DNA from: Nageia nagi
Lineage: Eukaryota > Pinophyta
Length of the DNA stretch: 64,000 bases
NCBI GenBank assembly: GCA_050084985.1
Contig: JBITNC010000001.1
Location: 53,940,001 to 54,004,000 of the forward strand
Direction of reading: 5' to 3'
Below, piece after piece: positions 36,173 through 49,256 of this stretch. The notes under the pieces were generated by a model. That model searched no databases, was not told the origin of the DNA, and saw only the letters and a list, made by a program, of their open reading frames with translations. The position numbers and the translations under genes were made by a program. The first letter of the stretch is position 1; every line of letters starts with the position of its first letter.

Positions 36173-36845
36173 AAATATTAAGGTAAAGCAAAGAAGAAGG
36201 GAAGAAAGAGAAAGTAAGAAAGATTTCTCCTCCATAGAGATACAATCATAGATGAGGACATTTACATCTTTGAGAAATAAGTAAGATTTTAAATTGAGAC
36301 TCACTATTTTACCATTTGAAAAACTAATTTATAATACAATTATTAATTGTAACTAATTTCACTATACAAAGTAGTCATTCAACAATAAGTTGACGTGATG
36401 AGCCTCCATAAATCTACCCAAGTTCAAAGTAGATGACTTGCACTCTTAAGAAGAAACTTGCAAGCTACAAGTAGCTTATTAACAAGATTAGTTAGATGCA
36501 TCATATAAAAATTCATATCAATATAAGATAAATCAATCAATTAATGCTATCCTTAAACTGATAAATGGTGCACTATAAGTCATCATGAAGATGTCAAATT
36601 GATATTCATAGTCACCTATTGTATAGAAAATATGTGTTGATCAACATAAAAATAAATCATAAGAACATATGAGTTCCTCGCATATGGATAACTTAATAGT
36701 GCTAAAAAGCACATATTGGTTCTTCACATATGGATAACTGAAATAGTGCTAGCAAAAGCTATTATATACTCAAACCATATACAACTAGTTCCTTATATAG
36801 AGTGAACTAACCATGAAGATGTACATAAGGATACCATCTAAGATT
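36173..36845 (-). other. 3' untranslated arm of copia-C
   Basis: Non-coding. Words such as GGTGCACTATAAGTCATCAT (36567) are the reverse of the 3' arm of copia-B (30150) and of the copia fragment near 52720. Confidence 0.6.
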
Positions 36846-37380
36846 CCCTAAGATTACTGAACTAAGCTCTAGGAAGAAGTTTGGTGAACAAATTAACAAA
36901 GTTTAGAATTGATGGACAATATTGCAATTGTAGGATACCATCTAGAACCTTCTTCTTGATAAAATATGCTTGTATTTCAACATATTTTATTCTCTAATGG
37001 AACATAGGATTCTTTGCCAAAATAATATCTAACTAATTATCTAAAGAAATTTGAGATAGGTGAGCTTGCTCATACCTAATTTCTTTCAAAATATGCCTCA
37101 ACCAAATGGCTTCTTGGTTTGCAACTGACATTGCTTGATATTCTTCCTCGATGGTGGAAAAAGTAGTGGTAGGATACTTCTTGTAAGCCTAAGAGATAGC
37201 ACCTAAACTAATTTTAAACATATAAGAAGAAAGATCATTCCTATAACATACATATAAGAAGAAAGATCATATCTATCTCCTCTATAGTCAATTTGAGTAC
37301 CTTGAGAGAACAAATGAGGGCAACTTAGAATACTAGAGAGAAAGATCATTCCTATAACATACCTCAAGATTTGCTTAATA
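36846..37380 (-). pseudogene. copia-C RNase H
   Basis: Minus strand. From about 37200: TTTFSTIEEEYQAMSVANQE (the S-T-x-E-A-E-Y motif with its RNase H acidic residue), then AIWLRHILKEI, then a segment with KVLDGILQLQYC and LFTKLLPRA-like text (about 36990-36850), which closes copia polyproteins. Stops are present. Confidence 0.8.
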
Positions 37381-38330
37381 GTATCAAGGTTCTTATAATA
37401 TGGTTTCTACATAAAGTATGCTATAATATTTACTACAAAGGTAATATATGGCCTATAAATATTTAAATAAAGAAGACTACCAATTAATTGTAGTAAGCAA
37501 TGGTATCTACCAACTGAGAGTTGGATCTAAGATAATGAGAGATTCCAAGAGAGACAAGGATTGTAGTAAATTTGCACACCTCTATTCTAAACTTTTGCAA
37601 TATATATGAGATATACTTGGATTGACTAAGGTAAATACAATCCTTGTATTGGTACACTTGCATACTAAGGTACTAGTGTAAGAGATTAAGATCAATTATT
37701 TCAAATATTACCTTCAATTTGGATATGCACTCTTCGATAATTTTATCATTATTTTCTATGATCATAATATCAACCACATAGAGAAGAATCAAGACCAGGT
37801 CTTATCCTTGATCAAGGACCTATAGATCTAAATTGAAAAAATAATTAAAAAACCTAATTTTTGCAAAATATCCTAAGATCTTTTTGTACTAAGCTCTAAG
37901 TGCTTGCTTAAGTCCATACAAAGACTTATTTAGTTTGCAAATAAGAGACTCTTTTCCTTTAATAACCAACCCTTATGGTTGATACATGTACATATCCACA
38001 TCTAAGTCACCATTGAGAAAATCACTTTTAACATCAAGTTTAAAAACTTTCTATCCTTAAGCTACTGAAGGAGCAATGATTTACCTAATGATGGAAATCT
38101 TTACCATTGGATAAAAATCAACTTTGTATTTCTAAGCAAAACCCTTAACTACTAACCTTGCCTTATATTTCTTAATTTTCCCAACTAAATTGTATTTGAC
38201 CTTGTAAATTCACTTATTGGTAATCATATTTCATTCATTGGGATATGTAACCAAATCCCAAGTTTGATTTTTTATTAGAGCCTCATACTCCACTTTAATA
38301 GCTTCCATCTAGCATTCATGCTTCAAAGCT
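37381..38330 (-). pseudogene. copia-C reverse transcriptase
   Basis: Minus strand. It contains the N-terminal EAIKVEYEALIKNQTWDLV block (about 38305-38250), KWIYKVKYN, YKARLVVKGFA, the FLNGDLDVDMYM block (about 38020-37985), LNKSLYGLKQALRA (about 37935-37895) and a YVVDIMI catalytic block (about 37785-37765; the YVDD motif reads YVVD). It ends with the LRYVIGM region (about 37390). Frameshifts and stops throughout. Confidence 0.8.
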
Positions 38331-39420
38331 TATTTGAATGATGAGGGATCATTCTTTCTATCAATTTTAGAAAATAAGGATTTGTTTAAGGTCATACTTC
38401 TCATTATCATTTGTGTTGGAGAGTTTTTCTCCTAAGGTGACTTATCTACACTAACATACAACTAGTTAGGTGTAATAGAAGAGTCATAAATATCATCTAA
38501 GTCCTCATAAGAAGCATATTCCTCAGGAAGTTCATTTAATTTTACATCCCTTGAGATAAACATTGGTCTAGAGGAAGGAGATTAGAGCATGTAGCCTTTA
38601 TGCTAACTACCATAGTCCATAAAGATGCACTTTTTAGATCTCTTTTCTAGCTTCTTTCTTTTATCAAAAATAATGAAGGCATAAGCATCACAACCAAAGA
38701 CCCTAAGGTGAGATATGTTAGGTCTCTTTCTTTTCCATGCCTCATATGGGGTTTTACCTTAAACTAGTTTCATAAGAAACCTATTCAAGATGTATATCAC
38801 ATTGTTTATAGTTTCACCTTATAAGAAACTAAGGAGATTTACCAACATGTAGCTAACCATTTCTTGAATGGTCCTATTATTCCTTATATCAACACCATTT
38901 TACTAAAGGGTGTAAGGGATCATGAACTACCTCTTGATCTTGTATTTGGAATAAAAATTATTAAATTCATTGCTATTATATTCACCCCCATTATCAGATC
39001 TTAACATCTTTATTTTGAAGTCAGTTTGGTTTTCAACTAAGGCTTCAAAATATTTGAAGTTGTCAAAGGTTTGATCCTTGTGCTTGAGAAGATAATGAAA
39101 TGTCATCCTACTAAAATCATCGATGAAGGTTAATATATAAGAAGCTTCCCTAAGATACTTAGTCTAAAATAGACCCATCAAATCCAAATGCATAAGTTAA
39201 AGAGGTGGTGTTGCCCTATCTTTCTCAACTTTTTTCCTATTCATCTTACCTAAGATGCACTTCTCATAAATATTAATAGTGGGTGATATTTATAGAAAAT
39301 CTTCCACAAGTTCTTGATTTTTCATAACTTGAATACTCTTGTGGTTAAGATATCATAATTTATGATGCCAAAGATTCTCCCTATAGAAAACATTTGTAGC
39401 AAGGTACATCTTTTTTGGCA
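38331..39420 (-). pseudogene. copia-C integrase
   Basis: Minus strand. Around 39320-39250 the zinc-binding HHCC part (with C-I-x-G-K/M type text); the D-D-E core at about 39190-38890, with LMHMDLMG-like text, SYILTFIDDFS-like text near 39140 and a DNGGEYNS-like segment near 38990. The C-terminal GKLY/KGY part is near 38720-38600. Not intact. Confidence 0.65.
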
Positions 39421-39884
39421 CTTAATCTATAATGCAGGGATCATCTTTCATTAATCCTTTCACTAAAGTGGTAAGTCTCTTCTTAATGCACCAAAAGTGT
39501 GAGTTGAACTCGAAAGAGAACCCTTTCTTTGCAACTTGAATTATGAAAAGAAGGTTCATACTAAGTTTAAGCACATATAACATATTTTTTAAGAACTTTT
39601 TCATGTATTAATACACTCCCAATCCTTTGAACTTCAAGGATTGAATTATCACGTATCATAACTACATCTTTTCTATACTTATGAAAAATTTCAAACTTGA
39701 CCTTTTCAAAACACATGTGATTAGTGCAACTAGAGTCAATAATCCAATCATTCAAAAAAGTATGAGACTTGGAGTAAAAACCATAAATAAAAGTAGATTT
39801 ATTATTCTTTTTCTTACCTTTGAATTTGTTTGGTTTTTCATATCCTTTGCCACCTTGTTCTTTCTTTTTCATTTAGCAATTTGA
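39421..39884 (-). pseudogene. copia-C protease and pre-integrase region
   Basis: The minus-strand frame at 39872-39567 has WIIDSSCTNHMCFEK (the copia protease active site, normally D-S-G-C/A-T/S-x-H-M, here with serine for glycine), then VMIRDNSILEVQRIGSVLI. The next frame (39604-39422) carries MLYVLKLSMNLLFIIQVAKK, the family motif before the integrase. The histidine/lysine-rich run before it links to the gag. Confidence 0.85.
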
Positions 39885-40687
39885 TTCCTTATGATCATAT
39901 ATGCCATAGAAATTACAATTTCCATTAAATATGGATTTGGATTTGGATTTATCAAACTTTTTGTGGCCATTGTAATTTTTGTTTCCACCTTTCTTGAAGT
40001 ACTTTTTTAGATTATGAGATTTCTATTGATTGTGGAACTTATTTTTGAAGTGAGTCTTTGTTGGTCCAAGTGCCATAATATGCTCCTTAGGAGTGGATAT
40101 AAATAAATGTTTTTGAGAGTTTCCTCATGTTTCAAAATAAATCATGAAATATTTTCCATAGAGTACACTTCTTCCTCATCATTGAGTCTTATCTCAATAA
40201 CTTTCATGAAGTGACTAAATCTAGAAGAGAGACTTTGAAGGATGATCAATACCATAAACTCATCTTTGATCAAATTATGACCACACTCAATAGGTTAGAT
40301 CCTAAGATCAACAATATTATTTAATTATATTGCAATGTTTTCATTTTTCTCTTAACATGATTGCAATAATTTTTGAAGAATGGATAACCTCCTTGAGAAT
40401 TTGGAGCTGAGGTAGATTTTCTTCAGCCTATCCCAAGCTTCTTTTGTAGAGTTTGAAGAAGAAATCATAAGAAAGACTTCATCTAAAACTATACAAAAGA
40501 TCATATAAATTTTCAACTTGTTCTTTGTGTTGTAAGCTTCAAGTGTCTTCTCATCTATTGAAACAACTTAATTTTCATTTACCTTCTTCCATAGTTTCTA
40601 TGCTTGGACCTCTGGTTTTATCCTAGGTTCTAAAATATTGTAGTTGGAACCATCTAGGATGTGCTTGGGTTTAAGGGAGTCTCCCAT
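39885..40687 (-). pseudogene. copia-C gag
   Basis: Minus strand. A start ATG at 40687-40685 opens MGDSLKPKHILDGSNY, the usual copia Gag beginning (L-D-G-x-N-Y). Then AWDRLKKIYLSSK (about 40440-40400), a capsid stretch with FILKHEE near 40130, and the zinc knuckle near 39930-39890 (CNFYGIYDHKESNC, where the second C has become Y). Several stops. Confidence 0.8.
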
Positions 40688-43513
40688 TTACTACACAAAA
40701 GGTGAAAGTGTTAACCAATGTAAGCATGTTAAATTTTAAACTAAATTAATCAACCATGTTGATTTTAACCATACATACATGTTGAGATTTGTTCAAATTA
40801 ATTAATCATTCATATTTAAATTAATCAATCATACATGTTAAATTTTGACCACGGGTAGTTAATAAGGTATGCTTAAATTATTTAACCAAGTTCACATAAG
40901 CAAAAGGTTACAATCAAATCAAATGATATATCCCATATTTATCATAACCAAGTTACATAGTTGTAAAGAGGGATAAAGTTGAGGCTTGTTTTCTTGTTTA
41001 AAATTAGGCCTTCACCTAGATGCCCGCATGGAGCCCAAGTCCTACATACAATTCTTAACTAGTTCCCCTTGGTTAGTAATATACTTTCACAAGGAGTACT
41101 AACTATTTTCCAAGGGTGTGATGTATATTGGATCGGCCAAATTATTATCTTAATTAGGTTTCAAATTTTCCTTCTATGTTATCAGGATAATCTTTGAATG
41201 GACATGCAGACATATGGTATCAATAAATATATTTTTCCACCTATATGGAGTTATGTCCATACCATCATAGGACTTAAGGGTAATTAATAAGTATGGAATG
41301 TATACCATTTGGATTTTTTATATTGAAGGCTCCAATCTACCTTGTCCTCTCCTTATGGCTCCCCAAATAGGTCTGTTACATAATAAATATTTGGATGTGT
41401 TCATTTTAAGAGGTGCACTTTTAATATTTACAATTTATTTGTAAAAATAAAAGCAAAGTTCTTAACACAAAGTAAAGTTATTAAAAATGATATATCATCT
41501 CAAAAAAGAAACCTAATAGTCCAATAGGTTTTGTTACCAACCCCAAGAGGACCTCTTTACAATGCACGAGTTCATTATTTTTAAAAATGGAGTCTCATCC
41601 ATTTTACTTAAAATTTTAACTTTAGCAAATAAAATGTTCCCCTTCAACATTTAAAAAGTACTTAGGTAAAACTATCATTGTAATTTTTCATTAGGAAAAA
41701 AAATGAACTTTTAACACTAAGGAAAAAAATTACCACATTTGTACCATAGCAAAAAATTAATCATCCCTTTGCAATTTTACCTTAGAGGAAATCCAATTCA
41801 CTAAGGAAAAATAACACCACACTTAAAAAATTTCTCTTAAAATTTTCTCCCCTCCTATTTTTAAGATTAAAAAAAAATCCCCTTTTTAAAAAATTTAACT
41901 CCTTAAAAACTTATCCTCCACCCATCCCTTTCTTTTAAAAAAAGGATAAGGTGTTATTACTATTATTTTTTAAAAAAAGTAAATTTTCCTCAAAAATGGT
42001 ACATCACCCCATAAAATAATTATTATCATTTAAATAAGGTAAATTTAATGATACACCATTGAGTACAATTAACCCATCCACCAGTCCTACAATAAATTAA
42101 AGAGGAGTGCACTTATCCACTAAATGTAATAAGCAAAACAAAACATGCACTCAAATCTATGTTGCAAGAAAGAGGGGTTAAAACTAATTTACATAGAAAA
42201 AACCATCTTCCCATTTTAAAAAAACTTAAAATTCTATGGGTGCTAGCAGGGGAGTATGGAGGGCAAGGTGACATAGTATCAGGGCATTAAATGGAAATCA
42301 TAAGGTGGAGTTCCACAATGGTGTGCAAGTTTTTAAGCCACAGTTGGGTAGAGTGTTTCAACCATCAAGGATATAGGAGTTGAATATTAGTGGGGAGATG
42401 GGAGGAATGGAAATGGGTGAGGCTAAGACCTTAAGGGGATGCATATGGGTTGGGATGATCATGGTGTAGAGAGGAAACAAAGTTGGAGGCTATACAGTCA
42501 GTTGAGGTGATTTGCAGTAGTCATTGAAGGTGATGGATGGATATAATGTGGAAGGAATAGGGTTAGCACTTATGAGTGGGGTTGAGTGGAGTTACAAGCT
42601 TGATAGTGTCTACATTGGTTGGTCATCAATTTCCACCTTCCCTCTCCATCTCTACTCATGGAAGCGACATCATTTTGGATTATCACTTTGTAGTGGGTTG
42701 AGGAAGTTCCATAGAGGTGGGACAAAAGGGAGATAGGCCACCAAGGAGAGGTTAATAAGTGGGGTGATGTTGAGAGGTATTGAGCCACAAGGGTTATAGG
42801 TTAGGAGCATCAACTTAGAGGGCATCGGATGGGACTGCAATCCAATGGGAAAAAATGGTGGTGTGTTATCGCTTTGTAGGGGGTGGATAGGTCCCCCTCC
42901 TTTATATTTAATTTTCTTTAAAAAAAACTTTATTATAGTTAAAATATATTTTTTAATCTATATATATTTTTTGAATATAATTGTCCCTCCTTTTTTATTA
43001 TTTATTTTGAAATGAAATATTTTCAAACAACTAAAGTCCCCCTCCTCTTTTGAAGAAAAACTTTTACATTGTAAAAAATTTAAATGATTTTGAATTTATT
43101 TAAATGTAAACAAAGTTATTACAAGACTACAAATGTGTAAAAAAAATAGTATTTTTTTGTACACAACCAAATCTAAAAAAATTGCAAATTTAGTCAAACT
43201 AAATGCTCCTAGTAATATATTGTTGTTACATTCTATTTTAGGCAAAATTTTATCCCAAAACAAATTGCAACTACCATAAAAAGTTAGTAGAAAATTGTAA
43301 CAACAATATATTTTAAGCAAATTTTCTCAAGAAAATTGCAACTAACACATAAACAATGTTAATAACTCATGAGGTAAAAAAATAGTCTTGAAAGAAGAAG
43401 GAGAAAATTATACCTTAAAATATTTTACCTCACCAAAGGAGATGGAAGAATGAGTAGGATGAACCTTCAAGGATGTTGAAGATGAACCTCCAAGTATGGC
43501 GCTAAATACCAAT
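40688..43513 (-). other. Long 5' leader and primer site of copia-C
   Basis: 2.8 kb between gag and the 5' LTR, longer than in typical copia elements. It contains AT-rich parts with A-runs (41400-42000) and a GC-richer block at 42235-42890, which has small open frames on both strands but no family motif. The primer site is at 43498-43511 (TGGTATTTAGCGCC on the minus strand, next to the LTR). The GC-richer block may be captured sequence. Confidence 0.55.
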
Positions 43514-44072
43514 TGAAGAAACAAGCCTACAAGAATAAATTCCTAATACTCAATATCATATTAAAGATCTCTAAAATATCATCTAAATTTCATGAACATA
43601 AAGCCAATATCATAAATTTGAAACTAATATAAAGTGATTCCTTTAACTATGGGAGTACATCCACTAATCTAAGATCTTATTCTCAATTAGCATTCTCTTA
43701 CAATTCACTTTCTCACTTCTCCTACAACCTAAAAAAGAGCATAACTTTGCTACAAACTTGAGTGAGTATTCTCAAGGAGAGGGTCTTCTATTTATAGGCA
43801 AAAATCCTCCCTTGGATGATCATATTAACCAATGTACAATATCATTATATGCATCACCGTTTTTACCCAAGGGGCATGCTCATGATATGGAGTGTAGGAC
43901 AAGTTACATTATCATATTCATAAATACTTAAAAGGTATATAGGGATAATTTTAACTATTAGTGAATTTACATTACCATATTAACTAAATACTTAAGGTAT
44001 TTAAGGATACCCTTAAGTATTAAGTGAATTTACATTAAGATACCTTACAGTAATGCATTATATATTCCAACA
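43514..44072 (-). repeat. 5' LTR of copia-C
   Basis: 559 bp, TGAAG at the plus-strand left end and CCAACA at the right end; it pairs with 35602-36159. Confidence 0.9.
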
Positions 44073-45459
44073 CAAAGCTCCCTCAAGATAGCTTGTGCGA
44101 TTGAGTAGGTCAACAATTCATGTATAATAATTAATCTTACGAGTGCAGGATATGCACAAAATGAAATATTGTAGAGATTGTTAAGCAAGTGCAATTGTTA
44201 GGTGTAAAACTAGGTACATGATGAAACACTATACTTTACAAAAGTATCAAAAATTAGTCCAAAAGTGTTAAGTTGGAAAAAAAATGCTTGTAATACTTAG
44301 CAAATGTTCAACCTAGAAATTTAAATTTTATGTTGTTTTACCTTCACAACAAGATATCTTTCTCCCAAGCTAACCTATTTAAAAAATCATGAATTAGATA
44401 ATTCAAGGCTAGCTACATTTAGAAGATCTCAATAGATGTATCATCATTATACTTCAGCATTGTTCATGATGTTATCACACAACCAACCTATATGCTTCAA
44501 ACATATGATATGAAATGATACAAGACCATCAAATGATAAGAATTGTGAACTTTTAAGAAGATGTAGGATGTAAGGTCTGGGAATTATTTGACAAGATGTA
44601 TGATGCAAAATATAGTTTCATTGTCTGCAATATCTATAATGATTTCAAGATACTTGTTACAAAATGACATGTATGCAAAATTACATGTAATGCAAATTTG
44701 CTCTACAAGCATTAAGTAGACACATTTCAATTTAGAAGCACCAAGTAGATAGATCCACGCATCCAGGTAGCATATTTTGAAAGAAAATGAAATGGAACAT
44801 AAAACTTGATAGACATGAATGCAAAATGTGGATGATGCATGATGCAAACACAATCTCATGGATTGTAATGGTTAGAGAAAATTCAATTCATGGCTACAAC
44901 AAGGATGCCCTTAAACTCTGATCTAATGAACCACTTGGGAACCATATATTTTTTATATTTTGGCTAAGTACTACAAGAATGTTTTTGTCAACTTATCACT
45001 TTTGGACTTATTTTTGATACTTAGAAAATTTTTGAGTTGAACAATTTCTTTCCTTCTCCAAGCTAATTGTTTGAGGATATGATGTATATAAATCATTTCA
45101 TATCATATCATATAGTGAAAACCAAAAAAAACTTCATATCACATCATATGGTATATTTTAGTAGTGAGTTTCAAAGCTCCCTAAAGATAGCCTACATGAC
45201 CAAGAAGGTCAACAATGCATGTATAATGATTAATCCTCCAATTGTAAGATATGTAATTCATGGATACAATAAGGATGTAAAATTCATATGATGTATTTAA
45301 TCAATTACACATCACATGTTATTATTTAAATATAATCATAATAAGATTCAAATATGTTCTAAAATTATGCTCAAATAATTTAAATATGCTCTATAGTTTC
45401 ACACATTACTCAAATATTTTAAATATGTTCAACAATATTGCTACATCTAATATTTTAAG
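44073..45459 (-). pseudogene. PPR gene fragments (minus) and AT-rich repeats
   Basis: At 44073-44135 the minus strand continues the PPR fragment interrupted at 35601 (VDLL then SYLEGAL). At 45155-45290 a second copy reads HALL/HCIVDLLGHVGYL-like text, the E-motif start of PLS-class PPR proteins (canonical H-Y-T-C-M-V-D-L-L-G-R-A-G). Around 44700-44770 the E-motif words AGCACCAAGTAGATAGATC appear again. Between lie repeats with ATATGATATGAAATGAT and TTCAAATATGCTC, as at 34.5-35.0 kb, so the region is a second set of the same material. Confidence 0.55.
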
Positions 45460-47600
45460 ATAGGAAAAAAACTTCTTTTTAGGGCCAAGCAATAAAAGAG
45501 CCACATATATTTTCTTGTAATGTTCCATAATTTCCACATGGTCTATACAACTTGACACACACTTTATGAATAAACCTCACATTGAATTTAAAATAATTTG
45601 GACCCAAAGGTACATGATGCACTATATCCTTAGGGTTATCACTAAACTATATGGCATCAGGCACTACTGACTATCTCCATTTAGTAAGTAGGATTTTCTA
45701 TTACATTTGTAAGTTGGTATCATTCACAATCTTGCATGAAAAAATAACAACCCATATAAATACACTGCATAACATCTAAGTTCATAGTTTTAAACTTGAG
45801 ATCATAGTGATCATACCATATCTAGTAAGCCTTGGTTAGCACCTACAAAGTTTATGTTTATGCTTTGATCTACTTGGGTATCCTATTTTGCATTGGCCCA
45901 TGCAATTATGTACAAGGAATCATTACAATTTAGGAGTGCAACATATGAGCATTTCAAATATGAAATCATGAACAAACTAACACACCTTTATTCATGAATC
46001 CCAAAGTGTCACATCATGTATCTTTTATTCATAATCTTCCCAAATAGTTACAATCTTTTCCTCCATCTCCTCTTTAAGTGTTTCCTTTATTTTTTCTAAT
46101 TTGTTATGCATGTGGAAAATTTCTACCTTACAACCATTTATAGTAATCATATCAGTTTGTAATACATCTTTGTCAATGCCTCAAACTTGACCCACTCTCT
46201 TGAGTCCTAAAACATGGGTAAGGGAATCATCCATAATATATTGATTTACAGAGCTTGACTTAGTATACGATATTGCATTATTTTGGTAATATCACATGCA
46301 TAGTTAACTTGGAACATATTAGAAAAATGATTGATAAAATAATTTTTGAATTTAATATTTCTAAGGGAATTAATATTTTTGAAGTAACTTATGGTGACAC
46401 AAAAGAGCCATCCTTTTTTTATGAGCTGACAACTACACAGATACCCTAGGTAGTGGAATATTTGCATTTGGCTGGCTTTGCCTTTATAATATATATAGTT
46501 GGAGATACATGAGGATAAATATATGATAAAACAATATGGTATAATAGATGAGTATGATAGAATAGCACTTTCATAGTCCAATTTAGCATATATTTTTTGA
46601 TCGATAGTGTGCATGACATGGTATTGAGATCTATTTTTTTATTCCTTTGCCTAGCCATTTGCAACGAAATAAAGGAAATAATATAGTAATTTATTAGAGA
46701 GAGCAAGGTGAACTATAAAAATCTCATGAACATAAAAATGATATGAAATACCATCACTTAATGGCTATTACTTAACACAAAGTTATTTTTGCTCCTCCTT
46801 TTCACAAAGGCTTCTTAATCTTGTACTAGTAGATAAGGTGGGGGTTTAACAATTATATCTTCATCATTGTCATACTTATCATAATGTAGTTTCACTAGTC
46901 AATATTTATTATCACATAATAATTTGCCAATGGTCATCATCATGCATTTCTTTATATTATTTATAATGTCACACTTTTGCTACATCAAACCATTATCTTA
47001 TTAGATTGCAATATTTACATAAGTATTCAAAAATGGACACTATAAAATATGTTGGCTACTAAGTTACCTTAACCATTGTCCAACACTTATTTTTAACATC
47101 TTTTAAGACTTATTTCCAATCTGTATAGGTGATAGGGACAAGCTCCCTTGCTATTACCTCCCAAAAATATGAAAAGTACTTTGCATTATTTCCAATAGGT
47201 TGTCCAAACATATTGGTCTTGACCTCCATCTTATCTATTTTTCTCTCCCTTAAGTGTCAATCTTGTGGAACCTCTCATTTTACGATGTGATGGTGTTACA
47301 TCAACATGTATATAAGCATTATCATCCTCATTATGCAAAGCATTATCACCATCATTTCCCAAAGCATTATCATCCTCATTTCCCAAATCATTCTCATCCT
47401 CATTGCCCAAATCATTCTCACCCTCATTTCCAAAAGCTTTCTCACCCTCAATGACCAAAGCATTCTCACCCTCATTGCCCACAACATCGTCAAACTAATT
47501 TGCAAAATCATCATCAAATTAATTGCCAAAAGTATTATCACTTACAACATCCCCATTTGATTCAATTATGTTATGACCTGCATCTTTATCAACTTTGTCA
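45460..47600 (-). pseudogene. CACTA transposase, Ptta/En/Spm family
   Basis: Minus strand. From right to left: a frame at 47482-47231 with acidic octapeptide repeats, then HRKMRGSTRLTLKG (family R-G-x-T-x-x pattern). At about 47222-47110 MFGQPIGNNAKYFSYF and ARELVPITYTDW follow, the conserved block of plant En/Spm transposases (G-Q-P-I-G, then F-x-x-x-L-G-x-x-A-R, V-P-I-x-x-x-x-W). Near 46130-46020 is a charged helix EKIKETLKEEMEEKIV, and at about 45625-45480 the end region with HHVPLGPNYFKFNV and FIAWP. Stops, frameshifts and unclassified sequence between 46250 and 46700 show that it is dead. It would bind the subterminal repeats and cut the ends. Confidence 0.75.
47306..47505 (-). repeat. 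24-bp minisatellite coding an acidic octapeptide
   Basis: About eight copies of a 24-bp unit with CATTATCATCCTCATTTCCC as core. In the minus frame each unit gives an octapeptide of the form G-N-E-x-E/D-N-x-L. It sits at the N-terminal side of the transposase motif. Confidence 0.85.
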
Positions 47601-47729
47601 ACCCTATAACTCTATCATTTTTTAATGATTGAAGTCACTAGATTCTTTTTTGAGACATCCCTCAATACCAGTTGTATTTTTCTTTTGAAGTTTTTTTGGG
47701 TACCTCTAGTCATGGTAATTTCCAACTAC

Positions 47730-49256
47730 AAGCATATACTAACATTGATAAATAAGTTTTTGCATCGAAGTATTATGAATTCCTTGATAGGCATGTATGC
47801 AAAATATAGAAGAATACATAAGGCATGATGATTGTATAACAAGATGCAAGCAAAGATAGTTTTATGGAATGCAATGATCATAGGATATGTACAAAATTAT
47901 TTTTTTTAAAAGGCTTTATAGAATTTTAAGTAGATGCAATTATCAAATGTAAAGCTAGACTCTGTAACCTTTTACAACATTCTTCCAACATGTGCCACCA
48001 CAAGAGCTCTAGAAGAAGGTATGGACATCTATCAAAGAAAAGTTAAAAATGGTTTTGCATTGAATGTTGTCATTTTTAAAGGCCTAATAGGCATGTATGA
48101 AAAATATGGAAGAATAAACAAGGCCTGAGAATTGATTAACAATATGTAGAGATAGTTTCATGGAATGCAATTATCATAGGATATGCAAAAAAAGAGTTTT
48201 ATGAAAAGGATCTAGAGACTTCTAATTAGATGCAATTGTTAGATGTAAAGCCAAACTCTATAACCTTTGCCATCAATCTTTCATCATATGCCACCATGAT
48301 AGTGCTAGAAAAAGGTATGGACATACATAAAAGAGTAGTTCAAAATGGTTTTACATTGAATGTTGTGGTTATGAAAGCCTTGATAGGCATGTATGCAAAA
48401 TGTGAAAAATACACAAGGTTTGAGAATTATTTAATAAGATGCATGATGCATATATAGCTTCATAGAATTAAATGAATTAAATGTGTCTATGTGTATACTT
48501 GGTGCTTGTAAATTGAAGATATACCAATTCCAAATCACTAATCAAAGATATATTCTTAGTACACATTCTAAATAGATCCAAAACCTTCTTCTTCTATTCA
48601 TATTCATAATTTGAATAAATATCTTGCTAGAAGGTCTTTAATATATCTAGATATGTACTAGAAATTCAAATCCATGTACTATCTCACTTCGTCTCCTCTC
48701 ATCTTGTCTCTACAAAATGCCTATTCTCTCCTTTATCCCCTTTTCTTGATAAAATATGGAAGAATATATAAGTCTCAAGAATTATTTAACAAGATGCATT
48801 ATGCATAAATAGTTTCATGGAATGCAATGATCATAAGGATATGCAAAAAATTGGATTTTTGAAAAGGTCCTATAGACTTTTAAGCAGATGCAATTATCAG
48901 ATGTAAAACCAAAATTTGTAGCCTTTTCGAACATTTTTCTAGCATGCGCCACCACAAGAGCTATAGAAGAAGGTATAGATATCCATCAAAGAGTAGTTGA
49001 AAATGGTTGTGCATTGAATTTTGTGGTTATGATAGACTAGATAGGCATGTATGCAAAATGTGTAAGAATATGTAACGTCTAATAATTGTTTAACAAGCTG
49101 CATGGTGCAGACATAGCTTCATGGAATGCAATGAATTGGGTGTGTGTACTTGGTGCTTGTAAATAGAATGTTGTGGTTTGTGTATGCTATCTTGAGGAAG
49201 CTTTGAACTTAACTAAAAAAATACATATAAATATTAAATTATGTATGTGTATTGTT
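47730..49256 (+). pseudogene. PPR gene fragment with four degenerate repeat blocks
   Basis: Plus strand. Blocks at about 47745-47930, 47931-48233, 48234-48480 and 48750-49170 repeat one order: QLxxVKPxSxTF, then a CATTRALEEGMDIHQR-like part, NGFxLNVVxxxALIGMYAKxGRI and a SWNAMIxGYxQ part. These are the P, L and S units of plant organelle-targeted PPR proteins. The frames at 47934-48128 and 48230-48457 are the best preserved. An E-motif piece (CLLGACK, then GYLEEAL) follows at 49135-49215. The blocks are more alike than normal neighbouring PPR units, so they may come from duplication inside the transposon. All have stops. In a living gene it would bind organelle RNA. Confidence 0.8.

Larger units (their letters stand above)
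35602..44072 (-). mobile_element. Nested Ty1/copia element (copia-C), minus strand
   Basis: 8471 bp with a perfect 5-bp target duplication CAAAG (35597-35601 and 44073-44077). LTRs of 558 and 559 bp (35602-36159 and 43514-44072); the polypurine tract is next to the left LTR and the primer site next to the right LTR, so it reads right to left. Domain order on the minus strand is gag, protease, integrase, RT, RNase H, all present but with stops. It is the most complete copia copy in the window and is nested in the CACTA element, so it is among the younger insertions. Confidence 0.9.

Noticed and set aside
42524-42788. Overlapping frames on both strands in the GC-richer block of the copia-C leader
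   Set aside because: No domain on either strand and no way to choose between them; described as part of the leader.
46246-46706. Two overlapping minus frames of 122 and 86 residues
   Set aside because: They lie between conserved transposase parts, but carry no family motif; probably intron or decayed sequence of the CACTA element. Not called as separate genes.
47254-47454. Plus-strand frame rich in histidine and proline (HHPHFPNH repeats), which looks like a metal-binding repeat protein
   Set aside because: It is the opposite strand of the 24-bp minisatellite whose minus frame reads into a conserved transposase motif. The minus frame is the real one.
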